Source: Arthrobacter humicola (GTDB taxonomy: Bacteria; Actinomycetota; Actinomycetes; Actinomycetales; Micrococcaceae). Taken from it: DNA of 64,000 bases. Location: the NCBI RefSeq assembly GCF_022803015.1, contig NZ_JAFKON010000008.1:124001-188000 (forward strand). The letters run 5' to 3'. Of the stretch, positions 26,532-35,805 are shown in pieces. The stretch's first letter is position 1; the number at the start of each line of letters is the position of its first letter. The notes below the pieces were generated by a model. The model was not told the origin of the DNA, did not search any database, and was given only the letters and a program-made list of their open reading frames with translations. Made by a program: the position numbers and the translations under genes.

Positions 26532-26537
26532 TAGGCT
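26532..26537 (+). promoter_or_regulatory. -10 box (TAGGCT) of the DUF503 gene
   Basis: TAGGCT stands exactly six bases before ATG 26544, the recurring leaderless pattern. Confidence 0.5.
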
Positions 26538-26543
26538 TATGAC

Positions 26544-26837
26544 ATGTGGATCGGCTGGATTGAGTTCGACATCCTTCTGGGCGACGTTCACAGCCTGAAG
26601 GAGAAGCGCTCTGTGGTGCGCCCGCTCCTGGCGGAGCTGAAGCGCCGCTTTGATGTCTCCGTGGCCGAGGTCGGCGATCATGAGCAGCACCGGCGCACGC
26701 AGTTGGGCGCCGGCCTGGTGGCAGCAGACCGGGCACACGTCGTGGAGGTGCTGACCGGCGTCGAACGCTTCGTGGCGGCCCGGCCCGAACTCGAACTCCT
26801 CAGCGCACGGCAACGGGAGCTCCGCAGCGACGACTGA
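26544..26837 (+). CDS. DUF503 protein
   Basis: A 97-residue ferredoxin-like-fold protein of the DUF503 family (YlxP group). The family signature is the opening WIGWIEFDILLGDVHSLKEK followed by RSVVRPLLAELKRRFDVSVAEV and DHEQHRRTQLGA. Homologues often sit near ribosome-maturation genes, but that context is absent here. It appears leaderless. It is followed by a decayed hairpin repeat. Confidence 0.87.
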   Translation: MWIGWIEFDILLGDVHSLKEKRSVVRPLLAELKRRFDVSVAEVGDHEQHRRTQLGAGLVAADRAHVVEVLTGVERFVAARPELELLSARQRELRSDD

Positions 26838-26861
26838 CCCCGCGGATTGCTCCGCCAACCC

Positions 26862-26924
26862 CCGTCGATTGCTCCGTAGTCGCCCTTTTGAGGCTCCATA
26901 ACGGCACTTATGGAGCAGTCGATG
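26862..26924. repeat. long hairpin repeat, copy 2 (degenerate)
   Basis: CCGTCGATTGCTCCGTAGT pairs imperfectly with ACTTATGGAGCAGTCGATGG. An inner stem GCTCCATAA/TTATGGAGC (26893-26916) offers an alternative fold. A further half-copy (GCGGATTGCTCCGCC) precedes it at 26842. Confidence 0.75.
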
Positions 26925-26976
26925 GGCGTTGTGGATAACTTCTGCAGCGTCGACGCCGAACTGGTCTGATGAAGCC

Positions 26977-27918
26977 ATGAAGACCGCGCGTCCGCTGCCG
27001 GACGATTTCCAGCGACGACCCTTTACCGTCGTCGAAGCGGCAGCGGCTGGTGTGTCACTAAAAAGGCTCCGCCACCAGTCCCTGGCCGCGCTGGGCCGGG
27101 GAATCCGTGTGCAAAGCCCGACGCCGGGGCTTCCCTTGTGCGTGCGAGTGCGGCCTTTCATTGAGGTCAATGAGCGATGCGCCGCGTCGCACCTCACCGC
27201 GGCGGAGCTTGGTTCGCTTCCGGTGCGGCAGCAGAAGGAGGCACCACCGATGTACCACGTGATCAGGCCCGAGGGCGCGGCCCATCTCAACCGGCCACAC
27301 GTCATCGTCCACCGCATGAAGCTCTACGACGACGAAATCACGCTGCTGGACGGGATCCCCATCACCACCCCGGAGCGGACTTGGCTGGATCTAGCCGAAA
27401 TGTTGACCGTAGACCAACTCGTTGTGGCCGGCGACAGCTGCGTTCGGATGCCCAGACCTGAGCTCGAGGGCAGGGAGGCGCCGCTCTGCAGCCTTCAGGA
27501 CTTGCAGCGGATGATCGACCGCCACAAGGGAAAACGCGGAATCCGCAAGGCGAAGGAAGCCATCGCCCTCATTCGCGTGGGCTCCGATTCGCCGCAGGAG
27601 TCGTTGCTGAGGCTGGCCATAGTCCGGGCCGGCCTTCCGGAACCAGAGCTGAACGTTCCGATCATCGACGATGCAGGAACCCGGCACCACGAACCCGACC
27701 TGTCCTATCGGAAATACAGAATCGGCGTCGAGTACGAGGGCGAACTCCACGGTGAGGAGGGCCAGATCGTCCGGGACATCGCCCGTTCGGAGAAGTACAC
27801 GGCCCTCGGTTGGACCGAGGTCCGGATCTCCAAGCGGCATATGCACGATGATGCCAAGGCCGCGGTGGCCAAGGTCCGTACCGCACTCCTGCAGGCGGGC
27901 TGGCGGCCCGGCCGTTAA
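26977..27918 (+). CDS. hypothetical protein with Vsr/DUF559-like C-terminal domain
   Basis: A 313-residue actinobacterial protein with no established function. The N-terminal part (about 1-80) looks like a helix-turn-helix segment of the kind seen in AbiEi-like antitoxins (FTVVEAAAAGVSLKRLRHQS, SHLTAAEL). The middle contains ITTPERTWLDLAEMLTVDQL. The C-terminal part (about 210-310) has DSPQESLLRLAIVRAGLPEP, a DLSYRKYRIGVEYEG strand and EKYTALGWTEVRISKRHM, matching the Vsr-type endonuclease fold with candidate catalytic Glu and Asp. Homologues are common as single genes; activity is unproven. Confidence 0.75.
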   Translation: MKTARPLPDDFQRRPFTVVEAAAAGVSLKRLRHQSLAALGRGIRVQSPTPGLPLCVRVRPFIEVNERCAASHLTAAELGSLPVRQQKEAPPMYHVIRPEGAAHLNRPHVIVHRMKLYDDEITLLDGIPITTPERTWLDLAEMLTVDQLVVAGDSCVRMPRPELEGREAPLCSLQDLQRMIDRHKGKRGIRKAKEAIALIRVGSDSPQESLLRLAIVRAGLPEPELNVPIIDDAGTRHHEPDLSYRKYRIGVEYEGELHGEEGQIVRDIARSEKYTALGWTEVRISKRHMHDDAKAAVAKVRTALLQAGWRPGR

Positions 27919-27922
27919 CGAA

Positions 27923-27978
27923 CGATTGCTCCGCAACTGCAGTTTTGAGGGTTCAAAAGGGCAGCTGCGGAGCAATCG
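27923..27978. repeat. long hairpin repeat, copy 3
   Basis: CGATTGCTCCGCAACTGCAG pairs with its near-complement ending GCGGAGCAATCG across a TTTTGAGGGTTCAAAA loop. It begins five bases after the preceding stop codon, like a terminator. Outer arms match copy 1; inner arms have changed together to keep pairing. Confidence 0.85.
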
Positions 27979-28014
27979 ATGGAACTAGGGCGGCGGTGGG
28001 TGGGCCCACGCCGC

Positions 28015-28056
28015 CAGGGTTCCCTGGCCGAGCTTGCGAGGCTAGGGTGGCGGTGG
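28015..28056. repeat. 42-bp module, copy 2
   Basis: Second copy of the segment at 26479. Here it is separated from its hairpin by about 36 bases and ends four bases before the purL stop codon. Confidence 0.8.
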
Positions 28057-28059
28057 GGC

Positions 28060-30393
28060 CTAGCCGAAGTACTTCGGCAGGGTCGCCTCGTGGGCTTCGC
28101 GGAGCGCGTCGAGGCTCATGGTCTCGACGCCGTTGATCTCCAGCGTGCCGCCCTCGGCGTCCACCACACCGATCCGGACGTGCGCGAAGCCGCGGGCGGT
28201 GCACATGTCCGTGAAGCGGATTTCCTCCGAGCGGGGCACAGCGACGACGGCGCGGCCCTGGGTTTCGGAGAACAGCGCCGTGAACAGGTCCACGCCGTCG
28301 CGGTCCAGGACGTCCTGCAGGGCGATCCGGGCGCCCACGCCGTAGCGCAGGGACGACTCCACGAGGGCCGCGGCGAGGCCGCCTTCGGAGAGGTCGTGGG
28401 CGGAATCCACCATGCCGTCGCGGGAGGCGTTGATCAGGATCTGGCCCAGTTCGCGCTCGGCGTCGAGGTCAACCTTCGGCGGCAGGCCGCCCAGGTGTCC
28501 GCGCATGTTCGACCATTCCGAACCGTCCAGCTCTGCCGCCGTCGTGCCCAGCAGGTAGATGGCCTGGCCGTCTTCCTTCCAGCCCGACGGCGTGCGGCGG
28601 GCGACGTCGTCGAACTTGCCCAGCACAGCCACCACGGGGGAGGGGTGGATGGGGGTGGTCCCGGTCTGGTTGTACAGCGAGACGTTGCCGCCGGTGACCG
28701 GGATGCCGAGGACCATGCAGGCGTCGGACAGGCCGCGGATGGCTTCGGCCAGCTGCCACATGACGTCGGGGTCCTCGGGGGAGCCGAAGTTCAGGCAGTC
28801 GCTGACGGCCATCGGCACGGCGCCTGAGGTGGCGACGTTGCGGTAGGCCTCGGCCAGGGCCAGCTGAGCGCCGTGGTACGGGTCCAGGTAGGTGTAGCGG
28901 CCGTTGGCGTCGGTGGCCAGGGCCACGCCGAGGCCGGTTTCCTCGTCCACCCGGACCACGCCGGCGTCGTCCGGGAACGCCATGGCGGTGTTGCCGCCGA
29001 CGTAGCGGTCGTACTGCTTGGTGATCCAGGACTTGTCGCACATGTTCGGGGAGGCGACGAGTTCGGTGATGGCGGCGGCCAGGTCCGCCGGGGCGGAGGG
29101 ACGGCCAGCGTCCTGCACGGACCCGGTGAAGGAGTCGGCCTGGACGGCGTCCTGCCATTCGGGGCGGGCATAGGGTCGGTCGTAGACCGGGCCGTCGTGG
29201 GCCACGGTGCGCGGGTCGACGTCGACAATGACCTCGCCTTCCCACGTGATGATGAGGCGGCCGGTGTCGGTCACCTCGCCCAGCCAGGAGTACTCCACCG
29301 CCCACTTGTCCATGACCGCTTCAAACGCGGCGATGTTCTCGGGGGTAACCACGGCCATCATGCGTTCCTGCGACTCGGACATCAGGATTTCGCCCGGGGT
29401 CAGGGTGGGGTCGCGGAGCAGGACGGAGGTCAGCTCGACTTCCATGCCGCCGTCGCCGTTGGAGGCGAGCTCGGAGGTGGCGCAGGAAATGCCGGCGGCG
29501 CCGAGGTCCTGGATGCCCTCCACCAGGGATCCCTTGAACAGCTCCAGGCAGCACTCGATCAGGACCTTCTCGGCGAACGGGTCGCCCACCTGGACCGCGG
29601 GGCGCTTGGACGGCTTGGTGTCATCGAAGGACTCCGAGGCCAGCACGGAGGCGCCGCCGATGCCGTCGCCGCCGGTGCGGGCACCGAACAGCACCACCTT
29701 GTTGCCCTTGCCGGAGGCGTTGGCGAGGCGGATGTCCTCGTGGCGCATCACGCCGACCGCCAGCGCGTTCACCAGCGGGTTGCCCTGGTAGACGGAGTCG
29801 AAGACCATTTCGCCGCCGATGTTGGGCAGGCCCAGCGAGTTGCCGTAGCCGCCGATCCCTGCCACGGCGCCGTGCATGACGCGGGCGGTGTCCGGGTGGT
29901 CAATGGCGCCGAAGCGCAGCGGATCCATCACCGCTACCGGGCGGGCGCCCATGGAGATGATGTCGCGGACAATGCCGCCGATGCCGGTTGCGGCGCCCTG
30001 GTAGGGCTCCACGAACGACGGCGAGTTGTGGGACTCGATCTTGAACGTCACGGCCCAGCCGTCGCCCAGGTTGGTGACACCGGCGTTTTCGCCGATACCC
30101 ACGAGCATGTCCTTCTTCATTTCCTCGGTCACCTTGTCGCCGAACTGGCGCAGGTGGTTCTTCGAGGACTTGTAGGAGCAGTGTTCGCTCCACATCACCG
30201 AGTACATGGCGAGTTCCGCGCCGGTGGGGCGGCGGCCCAGGACCTTGACGACCTCGTCGAACTCGTTCTGCTTCAGGCCCAGTTCGGCCCAGGGGAGTTC
30301 GGTGTCCGGGGTCTTGGCCGCGTTCTCGACGGTGTCGATGTTGAACTTCCGGGCGGTCTCCGCGGGTGCCGCTACTGCGGGTGTCTCCGTCAT
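28060..30393 (-). CDS. purL: phosphoribosylformylglycinamidine synthase, large subunit
   Basis: Fourth step of purine synthesis: converts FGAR to FGAM with ATP and ammonia delivered by PurQ. The 777-residue protein is the small PurL form that needs PurS and PurQ. Segments include [48 protein letters not shown], and [12 protein letters not shown] in the second half. ATG 30393 overlaps the purQ stop by four bases (ATGA). The hairpin repeats at 27923 lie beyond its 3' end. Confidence 0.97.
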   Translation of the reverse strand: MTETPAVAAPAETARKFNIDTVENAAKTPDTELPWAELGLKQNEFDEVVKVLGRRPTGAELAMYSVMWSEHCSYKSSKNHLRQFGDKVTEEMKKDMLVGIGENAGVTNLGDGWAVTFKIESHNSPSFVEPYQGAATGIGGIVRDIISMGARPVAVMDPLRFGAIDHPDTARVMHGAVAGIGGYGNSLGLPNIGGEMVFDSVYQGNPLVNALAVGVMRHEDIRLANASGKGNKVVLFGARTGGDGIGGASVLASESFDDTKPSKRPAVQVGDPFAEKVLIECCLELFKGSLVEGIQDLGAAGISCATSELASNGDGGMEVELTSVLLRDPTLTPGEILMSESQERMMAVVTPENIAAFEAVMDKWAVEYSWLGEVTDTGRLIITWEGEVIVDVDPRTVAHDGPVYDRPYARPEWQDAVQADSFTGSVQDAGRPSAPADLAAAITELVASPNMCDKSWITKQYDRYVGGNTAMAFPDDAGVVRVDEETGLGVALATDANGRYTYLDPYHGAQLALAEAYRNVATSGAVPMAVSDCLNFGSPEDPDVMWQLAEAIRGLSDACMVLGIPVTGGNVSLYNQTGTTPIHPSPVVAVLGKFDDVARRTPSGWKEDGQAIYLLGTTAAELDGSEWSNMRGHLGGLPPKVDLDAERELGQILINASRDGMVDSAHDLSEGGLAAALVESSLRYGVGARIALQDVLDRDGVDLFTALFSETQGRAVVAVPRSEEIRFTDMCTARGFAHVRIGVVDAEGGTLEINGVETMSLDALREAHEATLPKYFG

Positions 30394-31148
30394 TTGTTGT
30401 CTCCCACGATCTTGTTCAGGACAGAGGTGAAGAACCCGAGGCCCTCGGTGCCGGAGCCGAGCTCGGGACCGAAGCCGGCCTCCACGGCGTGCTCGGGGTG
30501 CGGCATGAGGCCCACCACGTTGCCCGCGGCGTTGGAAATGCCGGCGATGTCGCGGCGGGAGCCGTTCGGGTTGAAGCCGACGTAACGGAACACAACGCGG
30601 CCTTCGGCCTCGAGCGCGTCCAGGGTCTTCTCGTCGGCGATGTACTGGCCGTCCTGGTTCTTCAGCGGCACGGTGATTTCCTGGCCGGCGGCGTAGTCCC
30701 CGGTCCAGGCGGTGGTGTTGTTCTCCACGCGCAGGACCTGGTCGCGGCACATGAACTTCAGGTGGTCGTTCTTGATCATGGAGCCGGGCAGCAGGTGCGA
30801 CTCGGTCAGGATCTGGAAGCCGTTGCAGATGCCCAGCACGGGCAGCTTGGCCTCGGAATTGGCGGCGTCGATGATCTTGGACATCAGCGGCGCGAAACGG
30901 GCGATCGCGCCGGCGCGGAGGTAATCGCCGTACGAGAACCCGCCGGGAATCACGACGGCGTCAACGTCACCCAAGGTGGTGCCGGCGTGCCAGAGCTCCA
31001 CCGGGGTGGCGCCGGCCAGACGGACCGCACGGGCGGCGTCGCGGTCGTCGAGGGTGCCGGGGAAGGTGACGACGCCGATCCTCGCACCAGCGAGCCTGGG
31101 GTTGGCGGCGACGGCGACGGCCTCGCCGATCAGGGGGAGTTCAGTCAT
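30390..31148 (-). CDS. purQ: phosphoribosylformylglycinamidine synthase, glutaminase subunit
   Basis: Class I glutamine amidotransferase that supplies ammonia to PurL. The 252-residue protein contains [28 protein letters not shown] with the nucleophile cysteine, and the catalytic His/Glu in MPHPEHAVE. The sequence extends about 15-25 residues beyond typical PurQ at the N terminus ([20 protein letters not shown]) before the first strand IGVVTFPGT. The start lies one base after the purS stop. Confidence 0.96.
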   Translation of the reverse strand: MTELPLIGEAVAVAANPRLAGARIGVVTFPGTLDDRDAARAVRLAGATPVELWHAGTTLGDVDAVVIPGGFSYGDYLRAGAIARFAPLMSKIIDAANSEAKLPVLGICNGFQILTESHLLPGSMIKNDHLKFMCRDQVLRVENNTTAWTGDYAAGQEITVPLKNQDGQYIADEKTLDALEAEGRVVFRYVGFNPNGSRRDIAGISNAAGNVVGLMPHPEHAVEAGFGPELGSGTEGLGFFTSVLNKIVGDNK

Positions 31149-31149
31149 T

Positions 31150-31401
31150 TCAGGCCTCAACGACCTCGACGTTGACGACGTCCTCGATGACCGGGTTGGA
31201 CAGCAGGGTCTCCGCGGCGTCGCGGGCCTGGGCCAGGATCTCCTCGGTCACCTCGCCGTCGACCGTGAGTTCAAAGCGCTTGCCCTGGCGGACAGAGCTG
31301 AAAGCGGTGAAGCCCAGCCGGGGCAGAGCACCGACGATGGCCTTCCCCTGCGGGTCCAGAATCTCGGGCTTGGGCATGACGTCGACAACGATCCGGGGCA
31401 T
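31150..31401 (-). CDS. purS: phosphoribosylformylglycinamidine synthase subunit
   Basis: The 83-residue PurS subunit that bridges PurL and Pur[21 protein letters not shown] and VRQGKRFEL are family hallmarks. CAGGAG precedes the ATG. It opens the purSQL operon; TAGAAT on the minus strand at 31530-31535 is a possible -10 box. No PurR-type or guanine riboswitch element was seen in the 275-base upstream gap. Confidence 0.95.
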   Translation of the reverse strand: MPRIVVDVMPKPEILDPQGKAIVGALPRLGFTAFSSVRQGKRFELTVDGEVTEEILAQARDAAETLLSNPVIEDVVNVEVVEA

Positions 31402-31664
31402 CCGGCAACTCCTGTGCGTGAGCGTTGGGTAAGGGCGCAGCGGAGTGGTGCCGTCTCACGCCGATCCGCTGTGTGTTGGACTGCCTGGTGAATGCAGCGT
31501 GAAAGGGCGCTCCGCGAGCTTGCATGCCCATTCTACCGGCCACCGCGCGTCCGGCCGTATTCGCAGCCGGGAGTGTGGACGCGGCCTCCCCGGCGGGTCC
31601 TTGAGCTGGAGAAATGGCGTCGCGGGGGCGGCTGCGCCCTATGGCCGGGGCTGCCGCGGGTCAG

Positions 31665-31670
31665 TAGGAT
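31665..31670 (+). promoter_or_regulatory. -10 box (TAGGAT) of a small-protein gene
   Basis: TAGGAT is six bases before ATG 31677, matching the leaderless pattern; its AGGA could also serve as a weak ribosome site. Confidence 0.5.
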
Positions 31671-31676
31671 GTGCGC

Positions 31677-31862
31677 ATGGCTGAGAAACCGAAATCCGTG
31701 GTGTTGTCTGTTGTGGCCGTCGCAGTGTTCGCCGGGCTGGGCCGGATGGTCCTGCAGAAGATCAAGGCCGACCGCGCGGCGAAGGCGACCAAGGTGGCCG
31801 GGCCCCTGGATGAGAAGACCCGCGCATGGATCAGCGACGTGGTCCGGACTCCGCGAAAGTAG
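31677..31862 (+). CDS. small single-pass membrane protein
   Basis: A 61-residue protein without a recognised family. After a short basic start (AEKPKS) comes one hydrophobic segment (VVLSVVAVAVFAGLGRMVL, residues 8-26), then a basic stretch (QKIKADRAAKATK) and an amphipathic C terminus. The ATG at 31677 was preferred to a GTG six bases earlier. Its role is unknown. Confidence 0.65.
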   Translation: MAEKPKSVVLSVVAVAVFAGLGRMVLQKIKADRAAKATKVAGPLDEKTRAWISDVVRTPRK

Positions 31863-32041
31863 GCCGCCAGTAAGCCAGTGTTGGGCCCGCGGTGGGCCCG
31901 CGGACCATGACGGGCAGGGTCCCCCCGCGCTGAGGTACCGCAGGGGTGCGGCCGCGCGGGCCGGAAGTACCAATTGACGCAGTTCAGCGACGTCCCCATC
32001 GCGTCGTGTCGTATTGCGTGACAAATTTTAAATACCCCTCA

Positions 32042-32055
32042 GTGACCTATGTCAT
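32042..32055. promoter_or_regulatory. candidate CRP/GlxR-type site
   Basis: GTGACCTATGTCAT matches the GTGA-N6-TCAC half-site pattern of actinobacterial cAMP-receptor proteins except for the last base. It lies 140 bases before the subtilase start. Confidence 0.35.
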
Positions 32056-32100
32056 ATCTCGCTCTCAGTCTGTACTGTATGAATCGGCTGGTATCCGTGG

Positions 32101-32166
32101 GGGCTGGCCGGGCGACCGCCCGGTGAGTTCCCGCCAGTCCGTTGGGCCCGGCCTTGAAGCCGGGCC
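32101..32166 (+). promoter_or_regulatory. structured 5' leader of the subtilase gene
   Basis: Within the 330-base gap, GGGCTGGC (32101-32108) pairs with GCCAGTCC (32133-32140) around an inner hairpin CGGGCGACCGCCCG. A second hairpin, GGCCCGGC/GCCGGGCC (32145-32166), follows. The leader matches no riboswitch class I know; the rest of the gap shows nothing clear. Confidence 0.4.
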
Positions 32167-32193
32167 GTTCCTTTACGAAAGGTTCGAACACTC

Positions 32194-35100
32194 GTGACAT
32201 CACCAGGAAAGAGCTTCCTTCGAAGCGGGGGACTCCGGAGGGCCGCGGCACTGACCCTGGGCTTGCCGGTTCTTCTGTCCAGCATCGCGATCGCCCCCGC
32301 CAATGCGGCCCCGGGGCAAGGCCTGGCCGTAGCCGGCGTCGCACAGAAGAATGTTGATCCGAATAACTACAAGGACGGCCGCTACATCGTTGTCCTGACC
32401 GAGAAAGCGGCAGCCACGTATGACGGCGGGACGGCCGGCATGCCAGCCACCAAGCCTGCGCCCGGCAAGAAGCTGGATGCCAACAAAGCTGAAGTGAAGA
32501 AGTACCAGGCACACCTGCAGCAGAAGCAGTCCCAGGTGGCCGGCAAGCAGGGCGTCAAGATCAATCGGCAATTCACCGCTGCCCTCAACGGATTCAGCGC
32601 ACACCTCACCGCGGATCAGGCCATCAAACTGGCCAAGGACCCCGGCGTGCTGACGGTTGCCCCTGACACGGAAAACGCTCCGGACTACTCCAGCACCGAT
32701 TTCCTGAAGCTCAGCGGGGCCAACGGAACCTGGAACACGAAGTTCGGCGGCCAGAACGGCGCCGGCAAGGGCGTCGTCGTCGGCGTCATCGACACCGGCT
32801 ATACCCCGTCCAGTGCGTTTTTCGCCGGGGAAGAGGTCAAGCCCCTCGTCGGCCAGCCTGTCGTCGGTGTGCCGTACAGGACGGCGGACGGCAAGATCGC
32901 AATGCTCAAGTCCGACGGCGACACTTTTATCGGTGAGTGCCAGAAGGGCCAGGACTTCGACGGTTCTGCCTGTAACTCCAAGGTCCTGAGCGCGCACTAC
33001 TTCGCCGAGGACTTCCTGCAGTTCGTGCCCCCGGCCGAGCGTGCTCCGGAAGAACTTCTGTCCCCGGTCGACGTCGCCAGCCACGGCACCCACACGGCCA
33101 GCACCTCGGCGGGCAACGCCAACGTCGAGACCTTCGTCGACGGGCGCAGCTTCGGCCTGACCAGCGGCATCGCGCCGGCCGCCAAGCTCTCCGTTTACAA
33201 GGTCTGCTGGGAAGACACCGACCCCAACACGGGCGGCTGCTACAGCTCCTCGTCCGTTGCCGCCGTCGAACAGGCCATCAAAGACGGCGTCGACGTGCTG
33301 AACTACTCGATCTCCGGTTCTGCGACGTCAGTTATCGACCCGGTCTCGATTGCCTTCCTGAACGCTGCCTCCGCAGGCATCTTCGTCGCAGCATCGGCCG
33401 GAAACTCCGGTCCGACGGCGAGCACCGTCAACCACGGCGGCCCTTGGGTCACCACGGTTGCTGCCAGCAGCTTCTCCCAGGAGCTTCAGGGCACTGTTGA
33501 GTTCGCAGACGGCACCAAGTTCCGCGGCGCCAGCATCATGAACAAGGAAGTCAAGGACGCCGGCGTGGTGCTGGCTGCCAACGCTGCCGCGGCGACCCCG
33601 CCGTCGAACCCCGCACTGTGCGGGCCCGGCACCCTGGACCCGGCGAAGATCGCCGGCAAGGTCGTCGTCTGCGACCGCGGCGTTGTCGACCGCGTCGCCA
33701 AGAGCGCCGAGGTTGCCCGCGGTGGCGGCGTCGGCATGATCCTGGTGAACCTGAGCAATTCCTCGCTGGACACCGATCAGCACGCTGTCCCGACCGTCCA
33801 CGTGAACCCGCCGGCCACCGCGGCCATCAAGGCCAAGGTAACCGCCGCCCCGGACATCAAGGTGTCCCTTGTTAACAAGGACACGACCGGACTGCCGCTG
33901 GAGGCGCAGCCGCAGATTGCCGGCTTCTCCTCCCGGGGCCCGCTGCTGGCCACCGACTCGGACCTGCTGAAGCCGGACGTCACTGCGCCGGGTGTTGCAG
34001 TCCTGGCCGGTGTGTCGCCGATTGGCGCTGACGGCGCAAAGTTCGGCTTCCTGTCCGGCACCTCCATGGCGGCACCGCACGTTGCCGGTTTCGGCGCGTT
34101 GCTCCTGGGCAAGAACCCGAACTGGTCCCCTGCAATGGTCAAGTCCGCCATGATGACCACGGCAGGCAATGTGGTGAACGCCGACGGCTCCAAGAACACC
34201 GACGTCCTCGCCACCGGTGCCGGCCAGGTGGATCCGGCACGCATGGTCGATCCGGGTCTTGCCTACGACGCCAACGAAGAGGACTACTGGAAATTCATAC
34301 AGGGTACGGGGATCAACCTCGGCCTGCCGTCCAGCATCCTGCCGCGGGACATGAACGTCCCGTCCTTCTCGCTGGGCAACCTCACCGGCAAGATCACCGT
34401 GACCCGGACCCTGACCGCTCTGACTCCGGGCGTCTACAAAGTCAAAGCCAATGTGCCCGGAATTCAGGTCAATGTGGCTCCGGCGGCCCTGAACTTCAAG
34501 GCCGCTGGCGAGAAGAAGACCGTCAAGGTCAGCTTTGAGAACAAGAGCGCTGCCCTGGGCAAGTTCGCCATGGGCTCACTGAGCTGGGAGGGTGCAGGCA
34601 AGACCGTCACCTCGCCGATCGCAGTCCGGCCGCAGTCTGTCGTCGCCGCGAAGGATGTCTTCCTCAGCACCGAATCCGGCACGGGCTCGGGCGACATCAG
34701 CGTTGTGTCGGGCACCAACTCGCCCGTCAACATGACGCTGGACGGCCTGTCCAAGGCGGATTCTTCTGCCGTGGAGCTGGTTCCCGGCCCGTTCGCGGGC
34801 CGTGCCGATGCCTCGACGTTCGTCAAGACTGTGAACGTCCCGGCGGGTGCTCCGCTGGCCAAGTTCTCGGTCATCTCCTCTGACCCGGCCTCGGACTTCG
34901 ACATGTGGGTGGTCACGCCACAGGGCGTCGAGCAGGTGGCGACGTCGTCGTCCAGCGAGACGCTCTCGATTGCGAATCCCGTTGCAGGCTCGTACACGAT
35001 CTACGCGAACCTGTACTCCAGCCCGGGCGGCAAGGCCACGAAGGCAAGCGTTGATGCCGCGGTTCTCGGTGCCAACGAGAACAATGCGACCATCACGCCG

Positions 35101-35334
35101 AACCCTCTGGTGCTGCCGAACGGTGAAACAGGCAAGATCACGCTGAACTGGACCGGCCTGAAGCCCGGCTCCTACATTGGACGGATCACCTTTGCCGGTG
35201 CCAGCGAGCCGACGTTCGTCACCGTCGTCGTGAACGCTGCAGGAGCTGCCTCGGTGGCGCCGACCTCCGAAGGCGCGGCCGCGCAGTCCAAGTTCCAGCA
35301 CCCGGAGCTTGAGCGCCCCAACAACGCCATCTAG
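32194..35334 (+). CDS. secreted subtilisin-like (S8) serine protease
   Basis: An extracellular endopeptidase of 1046 residues. A Sec signal peptide ends near residue 38-39 (APANA). An I9 propeptide follows (KDGRYIVVLTEKAAATYDGG to SAHLTADQAIKLAKDPGVL). The catalytic triad is Asp200 (GVIDTGY), His297 (SHGTHTAS) and Ser624 (SGTSMAAPHVAG). Between His and Ser is a PA-domain insertion (about 430-560). The C-terminal 350 residues form beta-rich domains resembling Fn3/PPC folds. The GTG start follows GAAAGG. It faces, across a terminator, an operon with two SSI-like protease inhibitors. Confidence 0.95.
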   Translation: MTSPGKSFLRSGGLRRAAALTLGLPVLLSSIAIAPANAAPGQGLAVAGVAQKNVDPNNYKDGRYIVVLTEKAAATYDGGTAGMPATKPAPGKKLDANKAEVKKYQAHLQQKQSQVAGKQGVKINRQFTAALNGFSAHLTADQAIKLAKDPGVLTVAPDTENAPDYSSTDFLKLSGANGTWNTKFGGQNGAGKGVVVGVIDTGYTPSSAFFAGEEVKPLVGQPVVGVPYRTADGKIAMLKSDGDTFIGECQKGQDFDGSACNSKVLSAHYFAEDFLQFVPPAERAPEELLSPVDVASHGTHTASTSAGNANVETFVDGRSFGLTSGIAPAAKLSVYKVCWEDTDPNTGGCYSSSSVAAVEQAIKDGVDVLNYSISGSATSVIDPVSIAFLNAASAGIFVAASAGNSGPTASTVNHGGPWVTTVAASSFSQELQGTVEFADGTKFRGASIMNKEVKDAGVVLAANAAAATPPSNPALCGPGTLDPAKIAGKVVVCDRGVVDRVAKSAEVARGGGVGMILVNLSNSSLDTDQHAVPTVHVNPPATAAIKAKVTAAPDIKVSLVNKDTTGLPLEAQPQIAGFSSRGPLLATDSDLLKPDVTAPGVAVLAGVSPIGADGAKFGFLSGTSMAAPHVAGFGALLLGKNPNWSPAMVKSAMMTTAGNVVNADGSKNTDVLATGAGQVDPARMVDPGLAYDANEEDYWKFIQGTGINLGLPSSILPRDMNVPSFSLGNLTGKITVTRTLTALTPGVYKVKANVPGIQVNVAPAALNFKAAGEKKTVKVSFENKSAALGKFAMGSLSWEGAGKTVTSPIAVRPQSVVAAKDVFLSTESGTGSGDISVVSGTNSPVNMTLDGLSKADSSAVELVPGPFAGRADASTFVKTVNVPAGAPLAKFSVISSDPASDFDMWVVTPQGVEQVATSSSSETLSIANPVAGSYTIYANLYSSPGGKATKASVDAAVLGANENNATITPNPLVLPNGETGKITLNWTGLKPGSYIGRITFAGASEPTFVTVVVNAAGAASVAPTSEGAAAQSKFQHPELERPNNAI

Positions 35335-35358
35335 GCGCGGCTCAACCCGATAGCAGAG

Positions 35359-35392
35359 GCAATGGCCGGCGGTTCGCACCGCCGGCCATTGC
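35359..35392. terminator. bidirectional terminator after the protease
   Basis: A perfect 15-bp stem, GCAATGGCCGGCGGT and its complement, with loop TCGC, lies between the convergent protease and SSI-like genes. Confidence 0.92.
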
Positions 35393-35424
35393 TGTCTCGT
35401 GACGCCTGCGAGGTTCCGCGTGGC

Positions 35425-35805
35425 TCAGATTGCTCCGGTGGAGCCTGCAACCCCGCCCAGCAGCGGCGCCATGGCACGCCAGCGGGCGATCTCGCAGCCA
35501 TCGGTGCGGCTGAACGTGCTGTGGACTTCCCGGCCCATGAACCAGCCGGTCACCACGGCGACCTGCGGACCCCCGTACTGCTGCGTGCACATCTTCGGCG
35601 GTCCCGGCTTGGGAAAGAAGATGTCCTCGCCGTGCTGCGTAACCGCCGCGAGGGCGGCCGCCGAATCCGGCAGCGTGGACGCGGGGGCGACGCTGCCGCC
35701 GTCGGCCGCCAGGCGGAAGGTGTACTCCGGCGCTTCCGGGGCCTCCGTCAGCCGGACGGTGAGATCGATGTCGTGGTGGCTGTGACGCTCGTGAGTGGCG
35801 GTCAT
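35425..35805 (-). CDS. SSI-like protease-inhibitor-domain protein, no signal peptide
   Basis: A 126-residue protein whose C-terminal half is clearly homologous to the SSI-like lipoprotein at 36751: both have CTQQYGGPQVA, a V-x-G-R-x-V strand and a GCEIA segment. Here Cys73 and Cys104 remain, but the first cysteine pair is lost (the aligned region reads YTFRLAADGG). There is no signal peptide; the N terminus is His-rich (THERHSHHD). It therefore probably folds in the cytoplasm. GGAAGGA precedes the ATG, which overlaps the upstream stop by four bases. Inhibition of any protease is untested. Confidence 0.78.
   Translation of the reverse strand: MTATHERHSHHDIDLTVRLTEAPEAPEYTFRLAADGGSVAPASTLPDSAAALAAVTQHGEDIFFPKPGPPKMCTQQYGGPQVAVVTGWFMGREVHSTFSRTDGCEIARWRAMAPLLGGVAGSTGAI

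Noticed and set aside
28873..30585. Plus-strand frame of 570 codons across purL
   Set aside because: Antisense to purL with low-complexity composition; a shadow frame.
32080..32166. Known riboswitch before the subtilase (c-di-AMP, glycine or c-di-GMP)
   Set aside because: Conserved core sequences of these classes are missing; only generic stems are present.
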